From Comamonadaceae bacterium (lineage in GTDB: Bacteria > Pseudomonadota > Gammaproteobacteria > Burkholderiales > Burkholderiaceae_C): a stretch of 64,000 nt of DNA. Location of the stretch: the NCBI GenBank assembly GCA_027488215.1, contig JAIYCB010000015.1, forward strand, positions 1-64,000. The letters are read 5' to 3'. Of this stretch, positions 17,093 to 26,174 are shown in pieces; within the stretch, counting starts at the first letter, position 1; every line of letters begins with the position of its first letter. Made by a program: the position numbers and the translations under genes. The notes beneath the pieces are model-generated. The model was not told the origin of the DNA, made no database searches, and was given only the letters and a program-made list of their open reading frames with translations.

Positions 17093-18709
17093 ATGAGTGC
17101 CGTTCTAGACCATCACGATCACGCCCATGACGATCACGGTCACGCGCCTGCGGGCTGGCGTCGTTGGGTGTATGCCACCAACCACAAAGACATTGGTACC
17201 CTGTACCTGTTGTTCAGTTTTGCCATGCTCATGGTCGGCGGCTTGCTGGCGCTGGGCATTCGTGCAGAGCTTTTCCAGCCCGGCTTGCAGATCGTCAACC
17301 CCGAGTTGTTCAATCAATTCACCACCATGCACGGCATCATCATGGTGTTCGGTGCGATCATGCCCGCCTTTGTGGGGTTTGCGAACTGGATGCTGCCATT
17401 GCAAATTGGCGCCTCTGACATGGCCTTTGCCCGCATGAACAACTTCAGCTTCTGGTTGATGATTCCTGCTGGTTTGATTCTGGCGGGTTCCTTCTTCATG
17501 CCTGGCGGCGCACCTGCTGCGGGTTGGACCCTGTACGCACCCCTGACCCTGCAAATGGGTCCTTCAATGGACGCAGCGATTTTCGCCATGCACATACTGG
17601 GCGCTTCGTCCATCATGGGCTCGATCAACATCATCGTGACCATCCTGAACATGCGCGCTCCCGGCATGACTTTGATGAAGATGCCCATGTTCGCCTGGAC
17701 ATGGTTGATCACGGCTTACCTGCTGATCGCCGTGATGCCCGTGTTGGCTGGCGCGATCACCATGACTTTGACTGACCGTCACTTTGGCACCAGCTTCTTC
17801 AACCCCGCTGGTGGTGGTGACCCGGTCATGTACCAGCACATTTTCTGGTTCTTCGGTCACCCTGAGGTGTACATCATGATCTTGCCGGCCTTCGGCATCA
17901 TCAGCCAGATCGTGCCTGCTTTCTCACGCAAGAAATTGTTTGGTTATGCTTCCATGGTGTATGCCACATCGTCCATCGCCATTCTGTCTTTCATCGTGTG
18001 GGCACACCACATGTTCACCACCGGTATGCCGGTGACGGGTCAGTTGTTCTTCATGTACGCAACGATGCTGATCGCGGTGCCCACGGCTGTGAAGATCTTC
18101 AACTGGATTGCCACCATGTGGCGCGGCTCCATGACCTTTGAAACCCCCATGCTTTTCGCGGTGGGTTTCATCTTCGTGTTCACCATGGGTGGCTTCACCG
18201 GGTTGATTCTGGCCATGGCACCGATCGACATCCAGTTGCAAGACACCTATTACGTGGTGGCCCACTTCCACTATGTGCTGGTAGCGGGTTCCTTGTTTGC
18301 GCTTTTTGCCGGTGTCTACTACTGGATTCCCAAGTGGACCGGTGTCATGTACAACGAGACACGCGGCAAAATCCACTTCTGGTGGTCGTTGATTTCCTTC
18401 AACGTCACCTTCTTCCCAATGCACTTCTTGGGTCTGGCGGGTATGCCCCGTCGTTATGCCGACTACCCCATGCAGTTCACCGACTTCAACATGATCGCCT
18501 CGGTGGGTGCTTTCTTCTTCGGTTTTGCTCAGGTCTATTTCTTCTTGTTCATCGTGCTGCCTGCCATGATGGGCAAAGGTGAAAAAGCCCCTCAAAAGCC
18601 ATGGGAGGCTGCTGAAGGTCTTGAGTGGGAAGTGCCTTCACCTGCACCATTCCACACCTTCGAAAACCCACCCAAGCTGGACGCAACCGCGACACGCGTG
18701 ATCGGTTGA
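17093..18709 (+). CDS. coxA: Cytochrome c oxidase subunit I
   Basis: A 538-residue, 12-helix heme-copper oxidase catalytic subunit, aa3 type. Seen motifs include the low-spin heme ligand region [14 protein letters not shown], the CuB/Tyr segment [17 protein letters not shown], the two CuB histidines in [13 protein letters not shown], the K/D-channel region, and the heme ligand pair in [13 protein letters not shown]. The N-terminus is His/Asp-rich ([13 protein letters not shown]), a possible metal-binding tail. It follows coxB by 32 bases with AAGGAAA as ribosome-binding site. Confidence 0.97.
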   Translation: MSAVLDHHDHAHDDHGHAPAGWRRWVYATNHKDIGTLYLLFSFAMLMVGGLLALGIRAELFQPGLQIVNPELFNQFTTMHGIIMVFGAIMPAFVGFANWMLPLQIGASDMAFARMNNFSFWLMIPAGLILAGSFFMPGGAPAAGWTLYAPLTLQMGPSMDAAIFAMHILGASSIMGSINIIVTILNMRAPGMTLMKMPMFAWTWLITAYLLIAVMPVLAGAITMTLTDRHFGTSFFNPAGGGDPVMYQHIFWFFGHPEVYIMILPAFGIISQIVPAFSRKKLFGYASMVYATSSIAILSFIVWAHHMFTTGMPVTGQLFFMYATMLIAVPTAVKIFNWIATMWRGSMTFETPMLFAVGFIFVFTMGGFTGLILAMAPIDIQLQDTYYVVAHFHYVLVAGSLFALFAGVYYWIPKWTGVMYNETRGKIHFWWSLISFNVTFFPMHFLGLAGMPRRYADYPMQFTDFNMIASVGAFFFGFAQVYFFLFIVLPAMMGKGEKAPQKPWEAAEGLEWEVPSPAPFHTFENPPKLDATATRVIG

Positions 18710-18714
18710 TTGAG

Positions 18715-18831
18715 ATGGCCATGACACCCGAGCAAAAGAAAAGCAACCTGCGCCTGGGCCTGATCCTGGCTTCGGTGGCATTGGCTGTGATGGTCGGTTT
18801 TGTAGCCAAGTTGGTTTTGTTGCAAGCCTGA
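18715..18831 (+). CDS. Single-helix small protein in the cox operon
   Basis: A 38-residue protein that begins MAMTPEQKKSNLRLGL and continues with one membrane helix (LILASVALAVMVGFVAKLVLL). It lies between coxA and ctaG, 5 bases after the former and 10 before the latter, with GATTGAG upstream. Tiny 'cytochrome oxidase small assembly' proteins are annotated at this place in Burkholderiales. Function is inferred from position; a second in-frame ATG two codons later is possible. Confidence 0.72.
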   Translation: MAMTPEQKKSNLRLGLILASVALAVMVGFVAKLVLLQA

Positions 18832-18841
18832 AAGAAAGACG

Positions 18842-19468
18842 ATGAACCTGCGTGGTGAAAACCTGAAGATGGTGGGCAAGTTGGCTGTCGTGACAGCAGG
18901 CATGTTCTGCTTCGGGTACGCGCTGGTACCCATTTACAGAGCCATTTGCGAGATCACGGGCATCAACGTTTTGTCCATCTCTGAAACTCAGGTTCCCGGT
19001 AATTCCAAAGCCGCACAAGCGGCCCAGGTCCTTCGCAACAGCCAGGTGGACACCACTCGCACCATCACCGTCGAGTTTGATGCGAATGTGCGTGGGCCTT
19101 GGGAGTTCAAGCCCGAAATGCGCTCGATGCAGGTTCATCCCGGTGAGTTGAGCACGGTGATGTATGAATTCCAAAACGTGCAAAACCGGCGAATGGCCGC
19201 ACAAGCCATTCCCAGTTATGCACCCAAGCAAGCCGCCAGCCATTTCAACAAGCTGGAGTGTTTTTGCTTTAACGAGTACACCCTGGAGCCCGGCGAGAAG
19301 AAAGCCTGGCCCGTTGCCTTTGTGATCGATCCCAAGTTGTCCAAAGACGTGACCACCATCACTTTGTCCTACACCTTTTTTGAGGTGGGTGGCAAAACCC
19401 CCGCAGCACCCACTGCGCCTTTGGCCGTGATCCAGCCGAAGACGTTCAACTCAGGTGTGGGCTCATGA
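18842..19468 (+). CDS. ctaG: Cytochrome c oxidase assembly protein CtaG (Cox11)
   Basis: A 208-residue copper chaperone anchored by one N-terminal helix (about 10-30) with a periplasmic immunoglobulin-like domain. It delivers copper to the CuB site of subunit I. The copper-binding motif CFCFNEYTLEPGE (about 140-152) is intact and the conserved VPIYRAICEITGINV follows the helix. Its last bases overlap the start of the next gene by 4 (ATGA), so the two are translationally coupled. Confidence 0.95.
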   Translation: MNLRGENLKMVGKLAVVTAGMFCFGYALVPIYRAICEITGINVLSISETQVPGNSKAAQAAQVLRNSQVDTTRTITVEFDANVRGPWEFKPEMRSMQVHPGELSTVMYEFQNVQNRRMAAQAIPSYAPKQAASHFNKLECFCFNEYTLEPGEKKAWPVAFVIDPKLSKDVTTITLSYTFFEVGGKTPAAPTAPLAVIQPKTFNSGVGS

Positions 19469-19692
19469 GCACACCGGGATCCGTCCCCACCCGGCATACA
19501 TCCTGGCTGCGCACCATTTCAGCGGTGCTATGGTCTTTTGTCGGTTTGCGCAAAAATTCCGAAAGCCAGCAAGACATTGAAAAGCTCAACCCATTCCATG
19601 TCATCGGTGTGGCCATCAGCGCGGCTTTGTTGTTTGTCTTGGGGTTAATTGCCCTGGTCAATTGGGTTGTGGCCCAGCCAATGGGTTTGTAA
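19465..19692 (+). CDS. DUF2970 small membrane protein
   Basis: A 75-residue protein with an amphipathic first half (TSWLRTISAVLWSFVGLRKNSE) and one membrane helix (about 47-68). The S-F-x-G-L-R-K, then L-N-P-x-H-V-I-x-x-G pattern fits DUF2970, a family found next to coxC in betaproteobacteria. It overlaps ctaG by 4 bases and precedes coxC by 44. The function is unknown; its place suggests a part in oxidase assembly. Confidence 0.8.
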   Translation: MSTPGSVPTRHTSWLRTISAVLWSFVGLRKNSESQQDIEKLNPFHVIGVAISAALLFVLGLIALVNWVVAQPMGL

Positions 19693-19736
19693 ACATTCAA
19701 AAATAGATTTCGATTGAAGAGAGAGCAGGAGTCACC

Positions 19737-20618
19737 ATGAGTTCAGCAGCACACGGCACAACGCCTTACTACTACGTCCCGCACGAATCACGACATCCCG
19801 TGATGGCTGCCATTGGTTTGTTTTTTGTGATTTTGGGCGCAGGCCAATGGATCAACGGTTCTGAGTGGGGCATGTACGCCCTGTACGGCGGTTTGGTCTG
19901 GTGGCTGGTGGTTTTGTACCAATGGTTCAAGGAAGCTGTGGCTGAAAGCGAAGGTGGCATGTACAGCCGCAAAATCGACCTGTCTTTCCGTTGGAGCATG
20001 ACCTGGTTTATTTTCTCTGAGGTGATGTTTTTTGGCGCTTTCTTCACAGCCCTGTGGTGGGCGCGCTCGCACTCCATCCCTGCCTTGGGCAGCTTGGAAA
20101 ATGCTTTGCTTTGGCCCGATTTCAAGGCCGCATGGCCCAGCGTGGTGGCTGGCGCTACCACTTCGCCTGCAGGCATTGTTGAACCCTTCAAGACCATGGG
20201 CCCCTTCTGGTTGCCCACCATCAACACGGCTTTGCTCTTGACCTCGGGCGTGACATTGACAATTGCGCACCACGCCCTCCAAGCCGGAGATCGCAGCAAA
20301 ACCATCAAGTACATGTGGATGACGGTCATCTTGGGGCTGATATTCCTGTTCGTTCAGGGCTATGAGTATGCGTACGCTTGGAACGATCTGAACCTCAAGT
20401 TGTCCTCGGGCATCTACGGTTCGACCTTTTATATGTTGACGGGTTTCCATGGTTTCCACGTTTTTGTGGGCATGCTGATGCTCCTGTTCATCACCTTGCG
20501 TTTGCAAAAGGGTCACTTCACCAAGGATCGTCACTTTGGTTTCGAAGGCGCTGCCTGGTACTGGCACTTTGTGGACGTGGTCTGGTTGGGCTTGTACATC
20601 CTGGTTTACTGGATGTAA
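19737..20618 (+). CDS. coxC: Cytochrome c oxidase subunit III
   Basis: A 293-residue, seven-helix oxidase subunit. Recognisable parts are YYYVPHESRHPVMAA at the N-terminus, FSEVMFFGAFFTALWWAR (about 90-108), LLLTSGVTLTIAHHAL, the GYEYAYAW segment, TGFHGFHVFVGMLML and the last helix GAAWYWHFVDVVWLGLYILVYW. It has a strong ribosome-binding site (AGGAG, 7 bases upstream) and ends the first oxidase operon just before a strong terminator. Confidence 0.97.
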   Translation: MSSAAHGTTPYYYVPHESRHPVMAAIGLFFVILGAGQWINGSEWGMYALYGGLVWWLVVLYQWFKEAVAESEGGMYSRKIDLSFRWSMTWFIFSEVMFFGAFFTALWWARSHSIPALGSLENALLWPDFKAAWPSVVAGATTSPAGIVEPFKTMGPFWLPTINTALLLTSGVTLTIAHHALQAGDRSKTIKYMWMTVILGLIFLFVQGYEYAYAWNDLNLKLSSGIYGSTFYMLTGFHGFHVFVGMLMLLFITLRLQKGHFTKDRHFGFEGAAWYWHFVDVVWLGLYILVYWM

Positions 20619-20634
20619 GGCAATTGATGCCATC

Positions 20635-20662
20635 AAAAAAAGCGCCTTTGGGCGCTTTTTTG
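20635..20662 (+). terminator. Rho-independent terminator of the cox operon
   Basis: The stem AGCGCC/GGCGCT with loop TTTG is flanked by A7 on the left and T6 on the right, 16 bases after the coxC stop. The A-tract allows it to work in both directions, also for the leftward DUF2909 gene. Confidence 0.9.
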
Positions 20663-20717
20663 TTGCTGCGAATGCTCGCTGAAAAATTTCTGCGGGGCAG
20701 TGAAAGTTGAGCTGTGT

Positions 20718-20945
20718 TCAAGCCCCTGGTGGGATACCGGTGGGCTGAATCCAGCCCATCTTCCAAGACAGCAGCACACTGGCAAAGAGCACAATCGACA
20801 GACCAATGCGGAACGCTAAAGCCGTGGCCATGGTACCTTTTTTGCGGGGTTGGCCCTCTTCTGGTGGGCTGCGCATCATGAACAACAAGGCCGTGACCAG
20901 ACTGACCACAATGGCGAGGAATGCGATGGCGACAAGAATTTTCAT
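20718..20945 (-). CDS. DUF2909 twin-helix membrane protein
   Basis: A 75-residue protein of two membrane helices (about 3-22 and 45-65) joined by a short basic loop (RSPPEEGQPRKKGT). The pattern MKILVAIAFLAIVVSL...ALAFRIGLSIVLF fits DUF2909, a family known from oxidase loci in betaproteobacteria. It is on the strand opposite to the oxidase genes, and its start lies only 14 bases from the SURF1 start, so the two promoters must overlap the opposite coding regions or be shared. Function unknown. Confidence 0.75.
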   Translation of the reverse strand: MKILVAIAFLAIVVSLVTALLFMMRSPPEEGQPRKKGTMATALAFRIGLSIVLFASVLLSWKMGWIQPTGIPPGA

Positions 20946-20959
20946 GGACACATTATCCA

Positions 20960-21703
20960 ATGACTGAAAAACCATGGGGCTGGCCACGTGCAATGGTGCT
21001 GCTGCTGGCTGTAGCGGGCGTCTTGTTGACCGCTTATTTGGGGTTTTGGCAATTGGGGCGAGCTGCCGAGAAACTGGCATTGCAAGCGGCCAAGACTGCT
21101 CAGTCCAGTCAAACGGTGCTGGACGGGCGCAGTTTGGGCGGACCTGGTGATTCAGCCGTGCAGCGTGCCACGTTGATCCACCGCAGCATGGTGCTGTCCG
21201 GTCAGTGGCTGACGCAGCACACGGTGTATTTGGAAAACCGACAAATGCATGGCAAGCCGGGTTTTTTTGTGCTGACGCCCATGCGCTTAAAGGATTCTGG
21301 GGCGGTGGTCTTGGTGCAGCGTGGCTGGGTCCAGCGGGAGTTCAACGACCGCAAAGCATTGCCACCCATTCAAACGCCCGAAGGCACTGTGCAGGTGCAG
21401 GGCCATTTGGCCCCATGGCCTTCAAGGCTCTATGACTTTGGGGGGGGCGAACCCGGGCCGATACGGCAAAATCTCGACCTGCAAGCTTTTCAGCAAGAAA
21501 CGGGTCTGCAGGTGCTTGAAGTCACTTTGCTGCAATCCGGGCAAGCCTCCGAGGGCTTGTTGCGCGAATGGCCTGTCGTGGCCAGTGGTGTGGAAAAGCA
21601 CCACGGTTATGCATTCCAGTGGTTTGGGCTGAGCGCCCTGATCGCTTTACTTTATGTCTGGTTCCAAATTGTCCAACCCCGCCGCCAAAAACGACTTGCC
21701 TGA
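20960..21703 (+). CDS. SURF1 family cytochrome oxidase assembly protein
   Basis: A 247-residue Shy1/SURF1 protein, which helps to insert heme a into subunit I. It has the two expected membrane helices (about 10-28 and 220-240) with a periplasmic domain between. Family motifs are LGFWQLGRAAEKLAL after helix 1, RGWVQREFNDR in the middle, and HHGYAFQWFGLSALIALLYVWF at helix 2. ATG 20960 matches the family start. Its last 50 bases overlap the longer reading of the following gene. Confidence 0.92.
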   Translation: MTEKPWGWPRAMVLLLAVAGVLLTAYLGFWQLGRAAEKLALQAAKTAQSSQTVLDGRSLGGPGDSAVQRATLIHRSMVLSGQWLTQHTVYLENRQMHGKPGFFVLTPMRLKDSGAVVLVQRGWVQREFNDRKALPPIQTPEGTVQVQGHLAPWPSRLYDFGGGEPGPIRQNLDLQAFQQETGLQVLEVTLLQSGQASEGLLREWPVVASGVEKHHGYAFQWFGLSALIALLYVWFQIVQPRRQKRLA

Positions 21704-22367
21704 CAGCCCCCTGGCCATGACGGTGCACGACATGCCCAGCCCGGATGCTGTGGTGAAAGCCGATGCCCAGCGCACCCGAATGGGCCGCTGGAAAATGATT
21801 GCCATGCTGCTGGTCTGTGCCTCGCCGGTCATCGCCTCGTATTTCACTTACTACGTGATCCGTCCTGAAGGCCGCCGTGTTTACGGCGAGCTGATCCAAC
21901 CTCAAAAAGACATGCCTCAGGTCACTGCGAAAAACCTGCAGGGCAATCCGGTCACGCTGGCAAGCCTAAAGGGTCAATGGCTGTTGGTGAACGTGTCATC
22001 GGGCAATTGCGATGAGCGTTGCCAGCAAAATCTGTATTTTCAGCGGCAATTGCGCGAAATTCTGGGCCGTGAAAAGGACCGCCTTGACCGCGTCTGGTTG
22101 GTCACTGACGATGCGACAGTGCCCTCCAACCTCTTGCCCGCTTTGAACATGGCGCATGTACTTCGCATGGACCTCGCTGCGGTGAGCAGCTGGATCAGTC
22201 CGGCTCAAGGTCAACAGTTGCAAGACCATCTTTACGTGATCGATCCGATGGGCAACTTCATGATGCGATTTCCGGCCAACATGGACGTGCCGGGTGCCTC
22301 TAAAGCCAAACGCGATCTGGACCGCTTGCTCAAAGCCTCTTCGTCCTGGGATCAGGCGGGGCGCTGA
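21654..22367 (+). CDS. SCO-like membrane-anchored thioredoxin-fold protein
   Basis: A protein of up to 237 residues: a cytoplasmic N-terminus, one helix (about 48-68, MIAMLLVCASPVIASYFTYYV), and a periplasmic domain resembling Sco1. The segment LLVNVSSGNCDERCQQNLYFQRQLRE has C-x3-C, as in the copper site of Sco proteins, and DHLYVIDPMGNFMMRF has a His at the place of the third ligand. It sits between SURF1 and ctaA in the oxidase assembly operon. Copper handling or thiol reduction for oxidase is inferred. Start may be ATG 21654 (overlapping SURF1) or ATG 21717; neither has a clear ribosome-binding site. Confidence 0.72.
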   Translation: MSGSKLSNPAAKNDLPDSPLAMTVHDMPSPDAVVKADAQRTRMGRWKMIAMLLVCASPVIASYFTYYVIRPEGRRVYGELIQPQKDMPQVTAKNLQGNPVTLASLKGQWLLVNVSSGNCDERCQQNLYFQRQLREILGREKDRLDRVWLVTDDATVPSNLLPALNMAHVLRMDLAAVSSWISPAQGQQLQDHLYVIDPMGNFMMRFPANMDVPGASKAKRDLDRLLKASSSWDQAGR

Positions 22368-22370
22368 AGC

Positions 22371-23501
22371 ATGACGGAAGTGGATCTTTACAACCTGGAG
22401 CCGATTTTTGAACTGATGGCCGTGGGCCTGGCGGTGGCGGCATTGCCCTTGGGATGGTGGCTTTGGCGACAACGCAGTGCCACGCCATCGAGGCGCCTGA
22501 AGGCCCTGACGCTGATCACCCTGTTCTTGACCTTTGACCTGGTGCTGTTTGGCGCCTTTACCCGGTTGACCGATTCCGGCCTGGGTTGCCCCGATTGGCC
22601 GGGGTGCTACGGGAGTGCCACACCTATCGGTGCCAAAGCTGAAATCAAAGCCGCTGAGACCGCCATGCCCACGGGGCCGGTGACCAAGAGCAAGGCTTGG
22701 ATCGAAATGGTTCACCGATATCTGGCCACGGGTGTTGGCGTCCTGATCCTGACCCTGGCCACCATGACCTGGTGGCTGCGACGTCAAAGCCGAGAGGTCA
22801 GCCCCTGGTTGCCCACCTTGACTTTGGTGTGGGTCTGCATGCAAGGGGCGTTTGGCGCGCTCACGGTGACCATGAAGTTGTTTCCGGCCATCGTCACCTT
22901 GCACCTGATGGGCGGCATCGGATTGTTGGTTTTGTTGATGGCGCAAGCCGTGCGCTATGACGGACCAGGTTCACGCCCTTTGCCTTCCAGTTTGCGAATG
23001 GGTTTGTGGATAGGCTTTGGCTTGTTGTGCTTGCAAATTGCATTGGGGGGCTGGGTCAGTACCAATTACGCGGTGTTGGCTTGCCCTGACTTTCCAACCT
23101 GCCACGGCCAGTGGGTGCCCGAGATGAACTGGCAAGGCTTCAGCGTCTGGCGTGAGTTGGGCTACACACCGACGGGCGAACTTTTGCCTTTCGCATCGCT
23201 GGTGTCCATCCATTTTGTTCACCGCTCGGCAGCCTGGTTGGTGTTGGCGGTGCTGCTGTGGTTGGGCTGGCGCCTGCGGCTGGTGCCTGGCCTGGTCGTC
23301 GCAGGCCGTTGGTTGCTGGGTTTGTGCGCCTTGCAGTTCATCACTGGGCTGAGCAACGTGGTGCTGGGGTGGCCGTTGCTGGCCGCCGTCATGCACACGG
23401 GTGGTGCCGCTGCCATGGCCTTGACCCTGACCTGGGCTTTGTGTGTCAGTCGGGTTGATAATTCAGGGCCTTTCCCAATTTCCAAAAAGCTAGCCGAATG
23501 A
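22371..23501 (+). CDS. ctaA: Heme A synthase (COX15/CtaA)
   Basis: A 376-residue, eight-helix enzyme that oxidises the C8 methyl of heme O to make heme A. Signature parts: [23 protein letters not shown] (about 60-82), [45 protein letters not shown] and [16 protein letters not shown]. It starts 3 bases after the preceding stop and its stop overlaps the ctaB start (ATGA), as expected for partner enzymes. Confidence 0.95.
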   Translation: MTEVDLYNLEPIFELMAVGLAVAALPLGWWLWRQRSATPSRRLKALTLITLFLTFDLVLFGAFTRLTDSGLGCPDWPGCYGSATPIGAKAEIKAAETAMPTGPVTKSKAWIEMVHRYLATGVGVLILTLATMTWWLRRQSREVSPWLPTLTLVWVCMQGAFGALTVTMKLFPAIVTLHLMGGIGLLVLLMAQAVRYDGPGSRPLPSSLRMGLWIGFGLLCLQIALGGWVSTNYAVLACPDFPTCHGQWVPEMNWQGFSVWRELGYTPTGELLPFASLVSIHFVHRSAAWLVLAVLLWLGWRLRLVPGLVVAGRWLLGLCALQFITGLSNVVLGWPLLAAVMHTGGAAAMALTLTWALCVSRVDNSGPFPISKKLAE

Positions 23502-24394
23502 CCGTCGCCACTGCCCGTTTGCCTCTGTCCGCCTGGCAACAGTATTACGCGCTGACCAAACCCCGTGTGGTGCAGCTGATTGTTTTTTGTGCCCTGATCG
23601 GCATGGTATTGGCCGTGCCTGGTCTGCCCAGTCTGGCTGAGTTGAAGCTCGGACTTTGGGCTTGCCTTGGCATCTGGTTGGTGGCGGGTGCGGCAGCGGC
23701 TTTCAACTGTCTGGTTGAAAAAACCATCGACGCCAAAATGAAGCGTACCGCCTGGCGCCCCACTGCCAAGGGTGAGTTGAGTGACCAACAGGCCTTGTTG
23801 TTCTCGGGTGTGTTGTGCGCCCTGGGCTCTGCGGTCTTGTATTTCCTGGTCAACCCGCTCACCATGTGGCTCACGTTTGCCACGTTTGTGGGTTACGCCA
23901 TCATTTACACCGTGATTTTGAAACCACTGACACCGCAAAACATCGTGATTGGCGGGGCCAGTGGCGCCATGCCACCAGTGCTGGGCTGGGCTGCGATGAC
24001 CGGACAAGTGGGCCCTGAGGCACTGATCCTTTTCCTGATCATTTTCCTGTGGACGCCGCCGCATTTCTGGGCACTGGCGCTGTATCGGGTCGAGGACTAC
24101 CGCAAGTCGGGTTTGCCCATGCTGCCGGTCACTCACGGCAATGAGTTCACCCGCTTGCAAATTTTGCTCTACACCTTCGTTTTGATGGCTTCTTGCCTGA
24201 TGCCATTTGTTTACGGCATGAGCTCTTGGTTGTACCTGGCGGCGGCGGTCGTGCTGAGTCTGGGCTTCATTGGGTATGCCTGGGCTTTGTACCGTCAATA
24301 CTCCGACGAGCTGGCACGCAAAACCTTCCGCTTTTCACTGATCCATCTGAGCGCCTTGTTTGCGGCCTTGCTGCTGGACCATTACCTTCTCTGA
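23498..24394 (+). CDS. ctaB: Heme O synthase (protoheme IX farnesyltransferase)
   Basis: A 298-residue UbiA-family prenyltransferase that adds farnesyl to heme B. The start [20 protein letters not shown], the first Asp-rich motif [19 protein letters not shown] (about 69-87), and [29 protein letters not shown] (about 183-212) are typical. About eight to nine membrane helices. Coupled to ctaA by a 4-base overlap and followed at once by the Sco1 gene. Confidence 0.96.
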   Translation: MTVATARLPLSAWQQYYALTKPRVVQLIVFCALIGMVLAVPGLPSLAELKLGLWACLGIWLVAGAAAAFNCLVEKTIDAKMKRTAWRPTAKGELSDQQALLFSGVLCALGSAVLYFLVNPLTMWLTFATFVGYAIIYTVILKPLTPQNIVIGGASGAMPPVLGWAAMTGQVGPEALILFLIIFLWTPPHFWALALYRVEDYRKSGLPMLPVTHGNEFTRLQILLYTFVLMASCLMPFVYGMSSWLYLAAAVVLSLGFIGYAWALYRQYSDELARKTFRFSLIHLSALFAALLLDHYLL

Positions 24395-24400
24395 GTGAAC

Positions 24401-24994
24401 ATGAAAAAACGTGCCTTGTGGGCGGCCTTAGGCTTGGTGGCGGTGCTGGGTCTGGGCGCTTGCGGTCAAGATAAACCGTCTTTTCGCGGCGTGGACATCA
24501 CCGGAGCCGATTATGCCCAAGGCTGGGAGCTGAGTGATCAGGATGGCCGGGTGCGGACACTGAAGGACTTTGCGGGCAAAGCCGTGGTGGTGTTTTTTGG
24601 TTTCACCCAGTGCCCCGATGTCTGTCCGACCGCCTTGCAGGAAATGGTCCAGGCCAAACAGTTGCTGGGTGCCGATGGGGCCAAGCTGCAAGGCATCTTC
24701 ATCACGGTGGACCCCGAGCGCGACACGCCGGAACTGCTCAAAGCTTACATGGCCAATTTCGGCCCGGATTTTGTCGCCTTGCGACCCACAGCAGAGCAGT
24801 TGCCCAAGGTGACCAAGGACTTCAAGATTTATTACAAGAAGGTCGAGGGCAAAACCCCCACCAGTTACACCATGGACCACTCGGCGGGCAGTTTCACCTT
24901 TGATCCGCAAGGGCGCATCCGTTTGTACAACCGCCACGCCAGCGGCGCCCAAGCGCTGGCCGCCGATGTGAAGATCCTGCTCAGCGGCAAGTGA
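24401..24994 (+). CDS. SCO1/SenC copper chaperone lipoprotein
   Basis: A 197-residue thioredoxin-fold protein that helps load copper into the CuA site of subunit II. The N-terminus is a lipoprotein signal with lipobox LGAC (Cys22), so it is probably anchored to the membrane facing the periplasm. The copper motif is FTQCPDVCPT (C-x3-C) and the third ligand His is in YTMDHSAGSF. A GTG directly after the ctaB stop could also be used; I take the ATG 6 bases further because of its MKKRALW signal start. Confidence 0.93.
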   Translation: MKKRALWAALGLVAVLGLGACGQDKPSFRGVDITGADYAQGWELSDQDGRVRTLKDFAGKAVVVFFGFTQCPDVCPTALQEMVQAKQLLGADGAKLQGIFITVDPERDTPELLKAYMANFGPDFVALRPTAEQLPKVTKDFKIYYKKVEGKTPTSYTMDHSAGSFTFDPQGRIRLYNRHASGAQALAADVKILLSGK

Positions 24995-25059
24995 TGCCCG
25001 CAGGCCCTGAGGGGCTTACCCTGCAGGGCAGTTCCGTCCCGTCAGCGCCTCTCGAGGCA

Positions 25060-26079
25060 TCAGTTCACCTCGATCTTCTGGCTTCGGATGATGTCACCCA
25101 GCGCTTTCGTGTCAGACACGATGCGGTTACGCAAGCCTTCGGGCGATGAGCCCACCACCTGCCAACCTTGCTGAAACAAACGTGCGCGCATCTCTGGCGC
25201 ACGCACGATGTCGCTGATCACGGCAGACAGTTTGGTGGCCACAGCCGCAGGCATCGAAGCTGGGGCGGCCACCGCGTTCCAGATTTCCAGTTGGTAATCT
25301 TTCACGCCGATTTCGGCCAGGCTGGGCACCTCGGCGGCCACGGGGCTGCGCCCGGTGCTGGAGGCCCCAATGGCCCGTAACTTGCCACCGCGTACCTGGG
25401 CGGCCGCCATGGCAGGCGGCAGCAGGGCCATTTGCACCTGACCGCCGAGCATGGCGGTGATGATTTGCGGGTTACCGGGGTAGGGCACATGCACCGGTGC
25501 GATGCCGGCTTTGGTTTTGAGCAGTTCCATGCCCAGGTGCGCCACGGTGCCTACGCCAGGCGATGCATAGCTGAGTTTGTCACCCGCCTTTTGAGCCAAG
25601 CTCAACCATTCGGCAGCGCTCTCACCGGGAGGGCCGGCAGGCACGGTCAGTACCAGGGGCGCTTTGCCGATCAGGCTGATCGGGGCGAGGTCTTTGAGCG
25701 GGTCATAGGGCACCTTGGGGTTCAGGATGCGTGCGATCGTCATGTTGCCGTTGATCATCAGGCCCAAAGTGTGGCCATCGGTCGACTTGGCTACCAGGTC
25801 GGCGGCGATGTTGCCACCAGCACCGACTTTGTTTTCAACTATGACGTTTTGTCCCAGTGCTTTGGCCAAAGGCTCTGCCAAAGCCCGTGCGGTGAGGTCG
25901 GGGCTGGAGCCTGCGGGGAAACCCACCACCAGTTTGACGGTTTGTGTGGGCCATTGAGGGGTCGATGGGTTGGCCCATGAAGGGGTCAGTGCCAAAGCCA
26001 AAGCACCGCCAATCGCTTGGGTCAAGTGGCGGCGAGAAAAACCTGAGGAAGAGCGAACGGTCATGGCGGATTCTTTCAA
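25060..26079 (-). CDS. Tripartite tricarboxylate transporter substrate-binding protein (Bug family)
   Basis: A 339-residue periplasmic binding protein of the TctC/Bug class. The N-terminus FSRRHLTQAIGGALALALTPSWA looks like a twin-arginine signal. The mature part has the family blocks VKLVVGFPAGSSPDLTARALAEPL, VENKVGAGGNIAADLVAKS and VPYDPLKDLAPISLIG. Bug proteins bind carboxylates or amides; the ligand cannot be told. No membrane tctAB genes are beside it, so it is an orphan. A second Met five codons in is an alternative start. It lies downstream of rpoH on the same strand but beyond a terminator. Confidence 0.88.
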   Translation of the reverse strand: MKESAMTVRSSSGFSRRHLTQAIGGALALALTPSWANPSTPQWPTQTVKLVVGFPAGSSPDLTARALAEPLAKALGQNVIVENKVGAGGNIAADLVAKSTDGHTLGLMINGNMTIARILNPKVPYDPLKDLAPISLIGKAPLVLTVPAGPPGESAAEWLSLAQKAGDKLSYASPGVGTVAHLGMELLKTKAGIAPVHVPYPGNPQIITAMLGGQVQMALLPPAMAAAQVRGGKLRAIGASSTGRSPVAAEVPSLAEIGVKDYQLEIWNAVAAPASMPAAVATKLSAVISDIVRAPEMRARLFQQGWQVVGSSPEGLRNRIVSDTKALGDIIRSQKIEVN

Positions 26080-26113
26080 AACAAAACTGCACTGACTTTA
26101 GCGCACTCTCTGC

Positions 26114-26141
26114 AAAAAAATACCCGGTCAAAACCGGGTAT
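26114..26141 (-). terminator. Rho-independent terminator of rpoH
   Basis: Read on the minus strand, the stem is ATACCCGG/CCGGGTAT with loop TTTTGA, followed by TTTTTT. It starts 34 bases after the rpoH stop codon. Confidence 0.9.
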
Positions 26142-26174
26142 CTGAATGCCATGCGGCCGAAGGGCTGTTGGCAT

